Source: Cercis canadensis (taxonomy: Eukaryota; Streptophyta; Magnoliopsida; Fabales; Fabaceae). From it: a stretch of DNA of 64,000 bases. Of this stretch, positions 25,901 through 37,400 are shown piece after piece. The notes under the pieces were generated by a model that made no database searches, had not been told where the DNA came from, and saw only the letters and a list, made by a program, of their open reading frames with translations. A program made the position numbers and the translations under genes. Each line of letters opens with the position of its first letter. Position 1 is the first letter of the stretch. Where the stretch lies: positions 585,846 through 649,845 of the forward strand of contig QAOA01003192.1 of NCBI GenBank assembly GCA_003255065.1. The letters are read 5' to 3'.

Positions 25901-28829
25901 TCTTCTTCTTCTTTTTTTTCTTTGGTTGTATTTATACATTCCAGGGGAATCATGTTTTGAAGGATTTTGACATACAAAAGGAAGCTGGGGGGATCTCTTA
26001 TAGAGCTGTCCAAAGACAATTTAGGGCTCTAGTGTCAGAAAACTATCTTGAGATCCATCTTTTTTGGGCTGGAAAAGGGACTTGCTGTATACCAGCTCAA
26101 GGTACTTATGGTCCTCTGATTCAAGCTATCAGTGCAATCCCAGGTAAGACTAAGTATGAGTACTGATTTATCAATGCATAGTTATAATTTTTCTACTTAT
26201 GCGTTTTATAGATTTCACACCCACTGTTAGTAACGAAGCTCCAACAACCACTGTTAGTAACGAAGCTCCAACAACCACTGTTAATGAAGCTCCAACAACC
26301 ACTAAGAAGGATAAAACCGGTCTCATTGTGGGAATTGCTGTTGGTGTTGGAGTGGTATGCTTTCTGTCTGTTTTCATAGTTTTGTGTATTGTTCAAAGAA
26401 GAAAGCATCATAGAGGTGATGATGAAGGTAAAGAAAAACTGCTATTCCTATATATTATATAATTTTCTGACTCCTTCAATTGTAACCCCACATAATCATA
26501 GCCTGTCTTGTGCTGAGATATGTTAAAATAAAATGAGACATACCTTATTTGTGTTTATATTTTATACAAATAACTGGACAAATAGCATTTTCAGTACATC
26601 TTCTATGTGCAGGTTTTGTATCTTAACTAAAAGATAGAAAGAGGCATGAGTTGTATTTCACATGAAAATCCATGGTTATAGACATTACATCTAAATTTTG
26701 CTGTCTAATCTCACCTGAAGTCTGCAATATTCTGGACAAACTTAGAGTATGTTGAAGAACACAAGTTCATCCATAAAAATAAATAGAAAATAAGGCAGCA
26801 TATCCAGATTCAACACAACCTATTTCTCTTCTCAGACCATAACCCTGTGCTGTTCATTTTTAATTTGCAGAGCTCTTAGGTATTGATACAAAGCTATATA
26901 CTTTCAGCTATTCTGAGTTAAAGAATGCTACAGATGACTTTAATCTTGACAACAAGCTTGGAGAGGGAGGTTTTGGACCAGTTTATAAGGTGAATATTCT
27001 ATCAGGAATTAGAGACAACGACTGTATGCCACTGCCATAAAAGTTTGTCATAGTCAATATTGCTTATAATAGTACTAAGGGGAACTATTAGATGTATAAT
27101 TATACTTTTTGGGAGTTTTTCCACGTTAACAGATCAAGATCTTCATTTACACTGATAGACAAGAAGTGAGACTAAACTCAGAGCCATATCCTATCTTTAA
27201 AAGAATAACAAACTTTTCCTTTTTGTATGCTATAGGGGACACTCAATGATGGAAGAGTGATTGCTGTGAAACAACTATCTGCTGAATCCCATCAAGGAAA
27301 AAGTCAGTTCATAACTGAGATTGCCACCATATCTGCAGTGCAACATCGTAATCTTGTTAAGTTATATGGATGTTGCATTGAAGGAGATAAAAGACTTCTT
27401 GTCTATGAATGTCTAGAAAACAAGAGTCTCGATCAAGCATTATTTGGTATGCGGATGGTATCTTTTCTTCTTTGCATGTGTGTGAATGTTTATTTGTTTT
27501 TCATTCCATCAGTCTTGAGGACATGTGTGGCTTGTATGGGGCAGGAAATTGTTTAAATCTCAATTGGACCACGCGCTATGATATTTGCTTGGGCGTAGCA
27601 AGAGGATTGGCATATCTTCATGAGGAGTCACGGCTCCGTATTGTGCACCGCGATGTGAAGGCTAGTAATATTCTGCTTGATCATGAGCTTGTCCCTAAAA
27701 TATCTGATTTTGGTTTGGCCAAATTATATGATGATAAGAAGACCCATATAAGCACCCGTGTGGCAGGGACAATGTAAGTCATTAAGATGTAATCTTGTTT
27801 TTCTTCCCAAGTTACCTGGTTTTATATACGTGTTATATGTTTAGGCTTGCATATATTTGTTTTGATTCACACTAAGCTGTCAATATATTCAATTTCTCTT
27901 GATGAAGTGGATATCTTGCACCGGAGTATGCCATGCGTGGCCATCTTACCGAGAAAGCAGATGTGTTTTCCTTTGGTGTTGTGGCTCTGGAGTTGATTAG
28001 TGGCAGGCCAAATTCTGATTCCAGCTTGGAAGGAGAGAAGGTGTATCTTCTGGAATGGGTATGAATACTACCTCTGGTATCTAAGATTATTAACTTTCCA
28101 AAGAAGTGAATGAATATTGATCAATTAAATTGTACTATAGCATTCACCTTGACAATTTTCCATGCTATAATTCGAAGTTCAAACACTCCCTTTTGCTGTT
28201 GCAGGCGATGAGTTTGAATCACATCTGATTCACATTTTTTACCAAAAAGAAAATAGGAAAAAGACTCTTTTTGATTTATGTTGCAACTTCAGAAACAATT
28301 TAATCTTGCATTTAAAAGGATATGAAATGAGTCCCTTCCCACATCACTAGCAATTTTGCAAGTGCCTAGATGAGATATATCTCTATCCTTCATTTTCATT
28401 TTTTGGATTTAGCTTATTAAATTTTACTGGTTTCTTTTTTCTTAGGCTTGGAATCTGCTTGAAAACAAACGTGTAATCGAGCTGGTAGATCCTAGACTAT
28501 CAGAATTCAACGAAGAAGAGGTTAAGAGAATTGCAGGGGTATCTCTTTTGTGCACTCAAACATCACCAATATTACGACCATCAATGTCTCGTGTGGTGGC
28601 AATGCTTTCTGGAGATATTGAAGTGAGCCCTGTAACTTCAAGGCCAGGATACTTGACTGACTGGAAATTTGATGATGTGACCAGCTTGATGACTGACATT
28701 GCAACTAAAGGATCAAATACAAGTCATTACAACTCATCATCAGCAAGTACCAGCGTTGTGGGCGGCTTAGAGTTTTCACCAGTGAATCCTTCTAAACCCA
28801 TTCTTGATAGGTCTCTTGAGGGTAGGTAA
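16984..28829 (+). CDS. LRR-malectin receptor-like Ser/Thr kinase (LRR-VIII-2 type), complete, 24 exons
   Basis: A plasma-membrane receptor kinase of the At1g56120/30/40 type; the ligand is unknown. Exons: 16984-17104, 18685-18880, 19064-19135, 19281-19352, 19444-19515, 19815-19886, 20393-20464, 20553-20624, 20822-20893, 20973-21044, 21154-21225, 21639-21710, 21803-21868, 22238-22303, 22659-22703, 23270-23334, 25218-25579, 25945-26143, 26212-26427, 26871-26989, 27236-27446, 27545-27773, 27908-28058, 28446-28829. They sum to 3,150 nt (1,049 residues) with consistent phases and GT-AG borders. Residues 1-29 are a signal peptide. Ten 72-nt exons each encode one 24-residue LRR. Malectin-like domain is 427-613, then NEAPTTT repeats and a TM helix at 651-674. 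Kinase: [10 protein letters not shown] 716-725, Lys737, HRD 830-832, DFG 850-852, APE 876-878, so an active RD-type kinase is expected. I chose the ATG at 16,984; one at 16,990 is also possible. Relative to copy 2 it lacks 8 residues in the malectin-like region and has two extra stalk repeats. Confidence 0.93.
17157..17182 (+). repeat. (TC)n microsatellite in intron 1
   Basis: A CT-dinucleotide run just after the exon 1 donor of the first receptor kinase gene. The matching site in unit B (about 34,602-34,612) is much shorter, so the array length changed after duplication. Confidence 0.8.
22063..22190 (-). mobile_element. LINE 3' end-like fragment in intron 13
   Basis: Read on the minus strand, this stretch looks like the 3' tail of a plant LINE, with a TTAATGAAATTTCTTCTTTC stretch followed by a short A-run. 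It is shared with unit B (about 37,073-37,190), so it predates the duplication. No protein remains and the boundaries are rough. Confidence 0.3.
24166..24949. mobile_element. PIF/Harbinger-like non-autonomous element in intron 16
   Basis: The left end begins GGGTGTGTTTGGATGAGG and the reverse complement of the right end begins GGTTGTGTTTGGATGGGG. TAA is duplicated at both sides (24,163-24,165 and 24,950-24,952). The unit B intron reads through the site as GTAAAAGACTT, which is the exact empty site. A 3-base TAA/TTA duplication and G-rich TIRs with TGTTTGG fit PIF/Harbinger (Tourist-like) elements. At 784 bp it has no transposase. It inserted after the segmental duplication and sits about 270 bp upstream of the malectin exon. 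Confidence 0.8.
25876..25920 (+). repeat. TTC/TCC-rich microsatellite in intron 17
   Basis: A pyrimidine-rich CTTCTTCTTC array just upstream of the exon 18 acceptor (25,945) of the first receptor kinase gene. Unit B lacks it and has a short T/A stretch instead. It lies in the region where the polypyrimidine tract and branch point of the intron are expected. Confidence 0.7.
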
Positions 28830-30798
28830 GAAATGGGAATTTTCTTCTTGGTTCCTGATCATGTGTATAACCATGGGAATGAAACTTGGCTCCAAAAATT
28901 TTGTTCACAATTTTGATTCTCTTTCTTTTGCTGTTTGTTAATCTGGTTTATTCCTTTGCTCTACTGCAGAGGTTTGCTTCATTTGTATTGTAAATAACCA
29001 TCGAAGTTACTGTGCAATTTACTCTATATCAAGTCAAATATGGTCTGATATATCAGCATTGAAAAGTTACTGTTTACTTTTCTTTCTTTCTGTTGATACT
29101 TCTCAGGATGAAACAGAATGATCATCGTTTTTGTTGATACTCAATAAATTCATTACTCATTGCTACAGTAAAAAGACTATAGTACCCCTGCTAAGGTACA
29201 ATCTCCTACATAATCTCTTTAGAGCACACACACAAAAGGGGGGCTCTCACGCTTTCTTCTTGCTCTGGCTTTCCTTTCACTCCCTTTCCCGACCTTGCTA
29301 ACTTGAGCGTCGGAGGTGGTGCCAGAGCTCTGGCTCTGGCCTTCCCTGATTGTATTTCTCCCTCTTATGCAGGTTGCTCAGAATTGGTCATCGACAGTTT
29401 TTTTTGTGAATGTGTCCAAAAATAAATCGCAAGCACTAGTTACACCAACACAAATAATAGAGATGACCATAACAAAGACAACATACATTTCCATGGCAGA
29501 GATATAGGTTGGTTTTCACAGATCAGTAAAAAAAAAAAAGTAAACCTGGCTTCTCTTTAACAATGTGGTCAATATATTTGAAACCAAAATATTGAAATAT
29601 TTGGTGAGATTATACCTTTACGTAATCACCAGTGTAGGGCAACATTGTATGCTATTAACCTTCGTTTCCTGCTAAATGCTTGCTAGTGGTATTGCAGTGC
29701 AGAAACATAAAAAAATAATGAATGGAATGAGAAGAATGGTCAAGCATCCATCTCCTTGATGGGCCATATAAAAGTGACAAAACTCCTATTTCTTAGAAGA
29801 CCAAGTTACGTAAACCAATTGATTCTTTCTACTGGTCACATATCTTGACAATTCATATATGTTTTTGTTGACGCCTTTAAGTCTTTGTCTCTTTGATTGA
29901 CCCACGTCATTCTCTAAGAAAGTCTACACCACTGCATAGTGGTGCAGTGCAAATTAATTTGAGCTTATAAATTGTAATTTGAATAAATTCTGTTTTGTAA
30001 AGTTTCAATAAATTTAATCAAAACGTTTAAGTCATAAATTTACAAAAAAAACTTGTAAGTTCCTTATAAATATTAATTCCAGTTTGGTTCTTTCAGTATT
30101 ATTTCTGCGAACAATGAAGTATCTGTTTTGCCCTGTGACTATTTTCATAAGATACTTGCATATTATTATCATTAACCACATACTATATGAAAGATAGCCA
30201 CATAGAGATCAAAGGATACCTAGCTAACTTTGAGGAGAGAAATACTAAAAGATAAAGGTTAAAAGGATACCCACTTATAATGGAGTGAATTCACATCTAC
30301 TGGAAACCAACCTTGCTCCTTGAAGGTTATCATCTCATTTATGATGATATTTGTTTGTGGAAAAATTGTTCTCTTATGTTAAGAAATAAATTATAACATA
30401 GTATAGACTATAACCACATATAGTCCACATAATACCTATGTAGCTTTGAGGGAAGAAGAAACAAAAGATAACTACATAGGTAAGAAGAATATCTATTTAT
30501 AACCCCAATTATCTAGGGGTAAAACATGTTTATTGTTGGAGGAACCAAACTGAAATTGATATGTATAAGGAACTAGGGGTCTTTTTTACAAATTGTTATA
30601 ACCCAAACAAGAATTTTTTCTTCAATCAAATTTAGATGGATATAATTAGACATCACTAAGTATATGTGTGAGAAAATGTGAAATAAAACAAATGAAAAAA
30701 GAGCTAATACGAAATAAAATAATGTAGAACACTATAACTAACAAAACTTATTATTTGCTTAATGTTGGCACCCATTATTACATATTCTATGTTTAAAT
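28830..30798. other. 3' flank of the first receptor kinase gene
   Basis: Non-coding sequence shared with 42,973-45,045, apart from the solo LTR at 29,132-29,396 found only here and a stretch near 30,045-30,210 that is missing in unit B. No further exon is recognised. Homology with unit B ends near 30,798, which marks the right edge of the duplicated unit. Confidence 0.6.
29132..29396. mobile_element. Solo LTR, 265 bp
   Basis: The segment starts TGTTGATAC and ends CATCGACA, so it has TG...CA ends with short inverted repeats. It is flanked by the 5-base direct repeat GTTTT (29,127-29,131 and 29,397-29,401). The matching place in unit B (about 43,272) is the empty site with one GTTTT-containing T-run. 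No internal retrotransposon sequence is present, so this is a solo LTR left by recombination between two LTRs. It contains ACTTGAGCGTCGGAG, a motif I associate with plant LTR ends. It is younger than the segmental duplication. The family is not assigned. Confidence 0.72.
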
Positions 30799-31157
30799 AA
30801 AAAATCTAGTTGGCACTTAACTAAAGTTAATTAAACTTTTTTTGTCATCTACCTTGGTACATAAGTTAGAAATGGTACCACCGATGGATTTTCTAAGTCT
30901 AGACAGCTATCCCCGAAGGTGACTCTTCTTCAATTCTCCTATCCAATCCATTGTTGTGACTGGTGAGTGTTTCCAGATCAAAGACTAAGAGGCAGAGCTG
31001 AAAATGGGATTGTTATGGCCCATTTTGGTTTTTGCATTCTATGTTGTTTGTCTTTACTTAGGAACTTATGGTTATATGCTGGCTTTGAACTTGTGGTACA
31101 AAACATCAATCATATTAGCAGTGCCGTGTTTAATAAGTTACCTTAAGTTACCATCAG
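30799..31157. other. Spacer between duplication unit A and the chimeric fragment
   Basis: About 360 bases with no recognised exon. I looked for LRR exons 2 and 3 of the receptor kinase family before the exon 4-like piece at 31,158 and did not find them. Confidence 0.45.
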
Positions 31158-31278
31158 GAATCTGAACCAGAATTACTTGACGGGTTCTATCTCTCCTTCC
31201 ATTGGCAATCTAATTAGAATGAAATACCTGTAAGACTTTTTTAGCATACACTATTAAATGGTGATTGTATGAGACACA

Positions 31279-31314
<36 letters not shown>

Positions 31315-32148
31315 CTGATGTTTGATTAATTTTGAGTAGGGGATTGGCTGCTAACTCTTTATCAGGGAAGCTTCCAAAGGAGTTAGAGAATCTTACTGAT
31401 TTAAGATCATTGTAAGTTATCGATGGTTAACTCTGCGATTTCTGTGGTTGGCACATTATCTTTTAAAACAACTGGATCATCAGCTCATTCCCAAAATATC
31501 AGATTTTGATTTGGCTAAGCTATTTGATGATATGAAGACTCACTTAAGCACTCGTCTTGCTGGGACAATGTAAGTAATTATGACTTGATCATTTTGCTTT
31601 TATTTCTACACTATGTTTGTTTTTTTGTTTAAAATTACCATTATTTTTTTTTTGTTTTCTTTTTTCGGTTCCTTTAAAGAAAAGAAAAATAAAGTAGAAA
31701 AGATTAAAGCATCTGCATATTTTACCTTTTCTGCATATTTTTATGATCTTCACCACCAAGTGAAGTGCCATATTCTTTTTTCTTTAAAATTTTATCTTCA
31801 GTATTACCTCTAATTGATGATATCTTTTCATATCAAAAGATAAGCATTTAACTACTCTGCATCATGGTTAAAGTTTTAACCATTTCACGTCTAAAACATC
31901 TCATTCATCATATCATATTTTTGGGAATATATACAGACTTCATGTTCTGACTTGATGTACTATACATGTAATATCTCCTTGTGAATGCCTGAAGTTACTT
32001 TCAAAAATTAATGACAGGAGCATGACGATCATACTGTAAATATTAATCATAATCTGTTTATTTGTAAATTTTTCAGGTCTTTCATGCAAAACAATTTCTC
32101 TGGGTCTCTTCCATCTGAGCTTGGGAACCTAGTGCAGTTAAAGGAACT
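31158..32148 (+). pseudogene. Chimeric LRR-VIII-2 receptor kinase fragment
   Basis: Three exon-like pieces match LRR exons 4 (31,158-31,229), 5 (31,340-31,411) and 6 (32,077-32,148). Each is exactly 72 nt with intact AG and GT borders, and they translate to NQNYLTGSISPSIGNL, NSLSGKLPKELENLTDL and NNFSGSLPSELGNL. Between the second and third lies a piece of kinase exon 22 (about 31,472-31,569) encoding PKISDFDLAKLFDD and ending at a GT donor. In it the DFG motif reads DFD. No signal peptide, malectin, TM or rest of kinase is present. The pieces differ clearly from both neighbouring genes, so they come from an older or different paralogue. Kinase sequence inside an LRR intron shows ectopic rearrangement. 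Confidence 0.85.
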
Positions 32149-32670
32149 GTAAAATTCTCAGCTTCCATAATTTTTTACATAAGTTCTTCAAGTTTGATTT
32201 TTTCCTATTTGGAACATTGGTGTCTTCTAGAATTTAGAAATTCCTCCACAAAAATTCCTTTCATGAGCAGTACTTGGCATTGTAAGCACAAAGTTCATTC
32301 TACATTATAGTTAATTATAGTACCAAAAAAAAAATTATAGTTAATTGTATGATAGTAAAACAATATTTTTTTACCTACAACTCTTCTCTCTGTAGAGAAA
32401 TGTGGCGGAGAGAGTTATGTTCTCTTATCTTTGCAGGATTTGGAGGGTAAATAATATGCTTACTATGTCATTGTATCTTGGAGGCAACACGGCTAGAACT
32501 CACAATATTTAGTAAAAACACAATAAAAACACCGATGGAGACATGAATTGCTTTAAAGATAACAAGATACTCATGCCTTAGTCTAGTGCCACACATTTAG
32601 TTACATTTGATTTTTCTATTATTGATATTAATATGTGGTTTATTTCTAATTTTGTAGGGTAAAAAATAAC

Positions 32671-33060
32671 ATTTTTTTTTTGGTTACAGAAGAAAAAAGA
32701 AAAAGAAACTACAATCTAGGAAAAGTTATAAACAAACTATTTGCTAACAACATAAAAGAAATCTTTGCATAGGACTACTGAATCTCTTCCTAACTAACTC
32801 GCCCTCTTACACCATGTTTTGTTAAAAAATTAACAACTTGATTGACCTCATATAACATATGGGTAACTAACACTTACCAACTTCTTTTCAAAATAATTTG
32901 GATATCACTAATAAGAGAACCATATTTATGAAACTCAGACTCAGCATCCATAACCAAATTGACTGTTGGAAGAGAGTCAGATTCACAAATCAGATTTACC
33001 ACAAATAAGGATATAAGTCAAGCTAAACCATTTTGGGAGGGAAGATCTAAGCGAGTTATT
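32671..33060 (-). mobile_element. LINE fragment: C-terminal RNase H-like region (unit B copy)
   Basis: On the minus strand a frame reads ICESDSLPTVNLVMDAE, then ISDIQIILKRSW and VNQVVNFLTKHGVRG. This follows the conserved order CESDS...LV...LI.DI..LL...W......N.VAD.LAKHG of the RNase H domain near the end of plant L1-type LINE polyproteins. A T-run at 32,671-32,680 on the plus strand represents the poly(A) tail. In-frame stops interrupt it. Homology to unit A continues past 33,060, and how far the LINE extends upstream is uncertain. Confidence 0.55.
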
Positions 33061-34204
33061 GATGTCTAGACCGTACTACAAATAAGGATTTTCATTATCT
33101 TTACAAACACAAGTGGACTTGTGGTAAATAGCTGAAAAGTACATCCACAATGTACCAATATGAACATGACAACATCAACTTGTAATTTATTGAATTGAGA
33201 TAGAACAAATTGACTTCTAATAGAATAAGTCAAGTGAGGACATAATTTAAGAGGAAAAAAAAAGCAGCAATTGCTCTAGAATTGGCCAATTCCTTGGAGT
33301 TTTGTCTCCTAGTCACATCTTTCACCGCTTTATTGGTTGTAACTGTAAGAGGTTTAGCAACCCACTTGTAGTAGAACCACTAAGAATCAATAAAGGCCCA
33401 AGGGCCGCCACCACCAAAAGGGCTCTCAATTTTCTCTCTCTTAATTGTAACACAGGAGAGGAGACGATTGTGTTGACTTTTATTAGGTTTTGTTTTTGAA
33501 AAAGCAATATATTTCAAACTTGGTCCTTGGTCTTGGTACCCCTTCTCCTAACTAACACCTTTTCTCTCATAATAAAAAAAATTTGGTCCTTTAAGAGTAT
33601 AATAATTCAAGTTTGGCCTCTCAAATTTCATATTCTTAATTTAGTCATTTGTATTTTTATTTGATTGTTTATATTTTTATTTTATTTAATGAAATTTTTT
33701 TTTTTGGATATAACTGCTGCTTTATGTAAATAAAATAACGGATAGCTCATTTGAGAATTTCAATCTTAGTTGCAATATATTATAATCAACTAAAACACTC
33801 TTTTTCTTTTTTAAAAAAAAACTTATCCTTAATAATCATATTTCTCAGGCTATGAATGTGAAAACCTACGTCAGCATGAATCTAGAATTGCGTGTGCTGG
33901 TTTAAGATAAATTTAATTAATTAAAGTCATAAATTAAAATCCCTTTCAAGCAGTATATGTCATACCATGCAGATGCCACTAATGAACTTGAATTTTTCAT
34001 AGTCTTAACTTTTCCTTTTGATTATTCAATATCTCCAATAGTAGCTTTGAGTCGTTCAACAATTTTTATATGTGAAATAGGTACCACAAATAGACGATAA
34101 GATGAAGGAGGGGTCCCCCAAGCCCAATGAGAAATTTAGTACAATTTTTTATTTTTTTTTAAGTTTGTTAATTGTTAATTTTTTTTTTACAGCATGGCAT
34201 CTAG

Positions 34205-34212
34205 TATATAAA
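34205..34212 (+). promoter_or_regulatory. TATA box of the second receptor kinase gene
   Basis: TATATAAA lies about 220 bases upstream of the ATG at 34,428, in the same context as the box before the first gene. Only one copy of this promoter block exists in unit B. Confidence 0.45.
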
Positions 34213-34427
34213 TTTGCACAAATGTCATGCCATGCATAGTTGTTGTTTAATATTTTGCAAGGCCTTTTTGACAAAAGGAAACTTCAATTGTTTTTGGATT
34301 TGGTCAGAAAGTGAGGCATCATCGTCTATGGTGGTGGCTCTGCATAATCCTCAAGAGCCTGTGTTGTTGAGTTGAATTACGTCAGCTAATTAAAGGAGGA
34401 AACTTTGATATCAAGTTGAAGTTCAAG

Positions 34428-37400
34428 ATGAATATGGTGAAGTCTTCAACACTTGTGGGTTTTGCAGTTGCTGCTGTTTTTGTCTTCAACTTCTTGGTTA
34501 ACATAGCACAAGCTCAAGATGCAAACGCTACTACAGATCCTTCTGAAGGTGCATGCTACTCTATCTCTTCATTTTCTCTCTCACTATATAACCATCTCTG
34601 CCTCTCTCTCTTGCTTTCACTTTGTCTACATGAGATTCTGTAAAACCTATCTTCTGGGTATTCATAGTTGCAGTTTTCTGGAAAGTTGCTAACATTTAAA
34701 TAAAAATGGCTGAGAATTGAGATTATTATTAAAGAAATTAACAGTATTTTTAGGGGCAAAAAGGTTTTTGCTAAAAGCACAATATTATGAGATTCTTGGG
34801 AAACGATCCCTTCTGTCATATCCAAGGAACAAAATTGCACAGTTTCCACGAAGCAGAGAATGAATAATCTGAAAAAAGATGAACAAGTGAAAATCTACAA
34901 GAATCATTTTTCAACCACTAGCCATCAATTTGAAACTAAACTAAATATAATGTAAAAACAAAGAAGAATTTTTAAGCTGCCTCAAGGTCAATCTCTCTAC
35001 CCCTGAAGGTTAGTCTCTCAATCTTGTATCTCTCTGGCCTTCTCGGTCTTGCATCACTCTGACCCTCTGATTTTTTATTTCTGGTTCTCCATGGTTCTCC
35101 CCTTCATTGTTACCCAGAGTTATGCTCCATGGTTCTCCGTGGTTTTCCCCTCCCATGGTAGTTCAGTCTCACACCCATGACTCAACGAGCAGCGCCTTAA
35201 CAGCTCAACCATCAAACACAAAAATCTGGGTCTGAAAAAACTGTCTTGAAATGACAGTATCATTGGCAATGGCTTCAGCTATTTCTACTTCCACAGTGTT
35301 ATGCCCATCATCTTCCACGAGCTCAAGATTAGCGATATGTGCAATATCCTCTTCTACAATTTCACATTCTTGTTTTTAGTTTCTTTTCATCTTTGACTCT
35401 TTGAAACTTGAAAGAGAAAGAAAAAGTGAAAAACCACCGCACATGGTTTCTGTTTCCCTTTTCAAGGTTGTTTTTTTATTTTTTATTTTTTATTGTTAAT
35501 GAATGAATTATTATATTATAGATTATTGATGTAGTTTCTTATTTATTTTGTATGGGATCAATTAGCAAATAATAACTTAGGATTCTTTTAAATTACTTAT
35601 TAAATTTTATAAATTTACTCTTAGATTATATTTAACTTCTAAATATTTATCTTTATATATTCTATTGTTAATTGATTTAAATATTTTAATATATATTTGT
35701 TGATTATTTATTGTTTAATTTGAGATTTAAAGCATAATATGTATTTTGTATTAAATTTTATGTATGCTAAATATTATCAAAATTTATAGACATTAATTAT
35801 ATAAATATTATTTGGTAAAAAATATAATTATTTAACATTATACTATTTATTTTTATATATTTCTACTAGTATTATTATGTTAAAAAATTTTAAAATTGAA
35901 AGAAATAATTTTTAAAATTATTTAAAATGTTTCTTCAAAATTTGAAGAAACATTATACTATCTAATTTTATATATTTCTACCAGTATTATTATGTTATAA
36001 TTTTTTTAAAAAAATATTACTTAAAATTATTTGAAATATTTCTTCAAAAATTTTCGTTTCCACGAAATTTTTGAAATATTTTCAAAACGTTTCTGTTTCT
36101 TAAGTGACCAAACAATATTCCGAAACAAAATTTTGTTCCTTGGTCATATCTATTATTTCCTATACAAAATAGCCAATATTGCATTATTGAATCTTGATCT
36201 TGATGTTAACATATTAAATTTTCTATATATATATATATATATATATAAGCTCATTATCGGACAAGGGCTCTCGTCCCTTCTCATAAACAAGCCCTTGTCC
36301 CTTATAAACCTTGGCTAGACAACTTTTTATCTCTCATTTCTTTTCTTTGTCTCATGTCATATAAGACATTGACTAAAATTAGAGATGTACATGCATGATG
36401 AACTAAACCAACCCCATGGTTAAATCAAACTAGAGGAAGAGGTTTAGTTCAAAGAGAAAACTCCTTACACTGATGAAACTTAAATTTATGCTTTTAGGGA
36501 CTTCATTTCTAAAAACTTCTCTTGATTAGTACGAGACTATATATAGACCTTAAGATTCTTTTCTACATGTTTAAAACAAGCAGTTACGAATCAAAAGATT
36601 AATTAGAAACAACTTGGTCCTATTTAGTGTTGGTTAGTTCTCTAAATTTTGTTGGTTCAATTTTTTTTTTTTTTTTTNNNNNNNNNNNNNNNNNNNNNNN
36701 NNNNNNNNNNNNNNNNNNNNNNNNNNNNNNNNNNNNNNNNNNNGTGGATTTCCTTGCACATCTTCATGTTTGGATTGAAGCATGATCTGTTTTTCTCCAA
36801 TTTCAGGTTTCTTGGAAATAACAAACTTAATGGTACCCTCCCTACTCAGAAAAGTGCATCTCTTCTCTATATGTGAGTATGCGTCTCTTCTCAGTATAAA
36901 ATATTCAGTAATGATCATCATTATACTTATTCAAAGCACTGGTCATCATCTTTATATTAATACCTATGGATCCAATACCTGGTTGGTTGTAAATATAGGA
37001 CTTAGTCAAATCATGTTCTATCCTATTTTCAATTAGAACCCTTCATTCTCCCTGTGTTGTCCTTTGTTTATTTTTTTGAAGAAAGAAGAAATTTCATTAA
37101 GACAAGGAAGGCAGAAATACAAAAATAAAGATAAGAACAGAAGCACCAAAAAATAAAGCAGCCTAGAAACAGAAGAATATCTGCTATAAAGCTGTCCTTT
37201 ATTTTATATGTCTTACCATGCTTGGAAATGAATGCTTGCAGAGACTTGTCATACAACAATCTATCAGGGAGCTTCCCTTCTTGGGTCAATGAACAAGATT
37301 TACAACTGTAAGTGGTTTGACATTATTTTCTATCTCCCTTGCCCCGTAATTAAGTGCCATTTTTCTTTAGTTTCAAAAGTTTCTATATATACGTTTCAAC

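Larger units (their letters stand above)
13690..30798 (+). repeat. Segmental duplication unit A
   Basis: From about 13,690 the sequence matches the region starting near 32,392, and the match continues through the whole receptor kinase gene and its 3' flank to about 30,798, matching as far as about 45,045. Introns match nearly as well as exons, so the duplication is recent and happened at DNA level, probably by unequal crossing over. Differences are mainly insertions: a promoter tandem duplication, a PIF/Harbinger-like element and a solo LTR are found only here. Confidence 0.9.
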
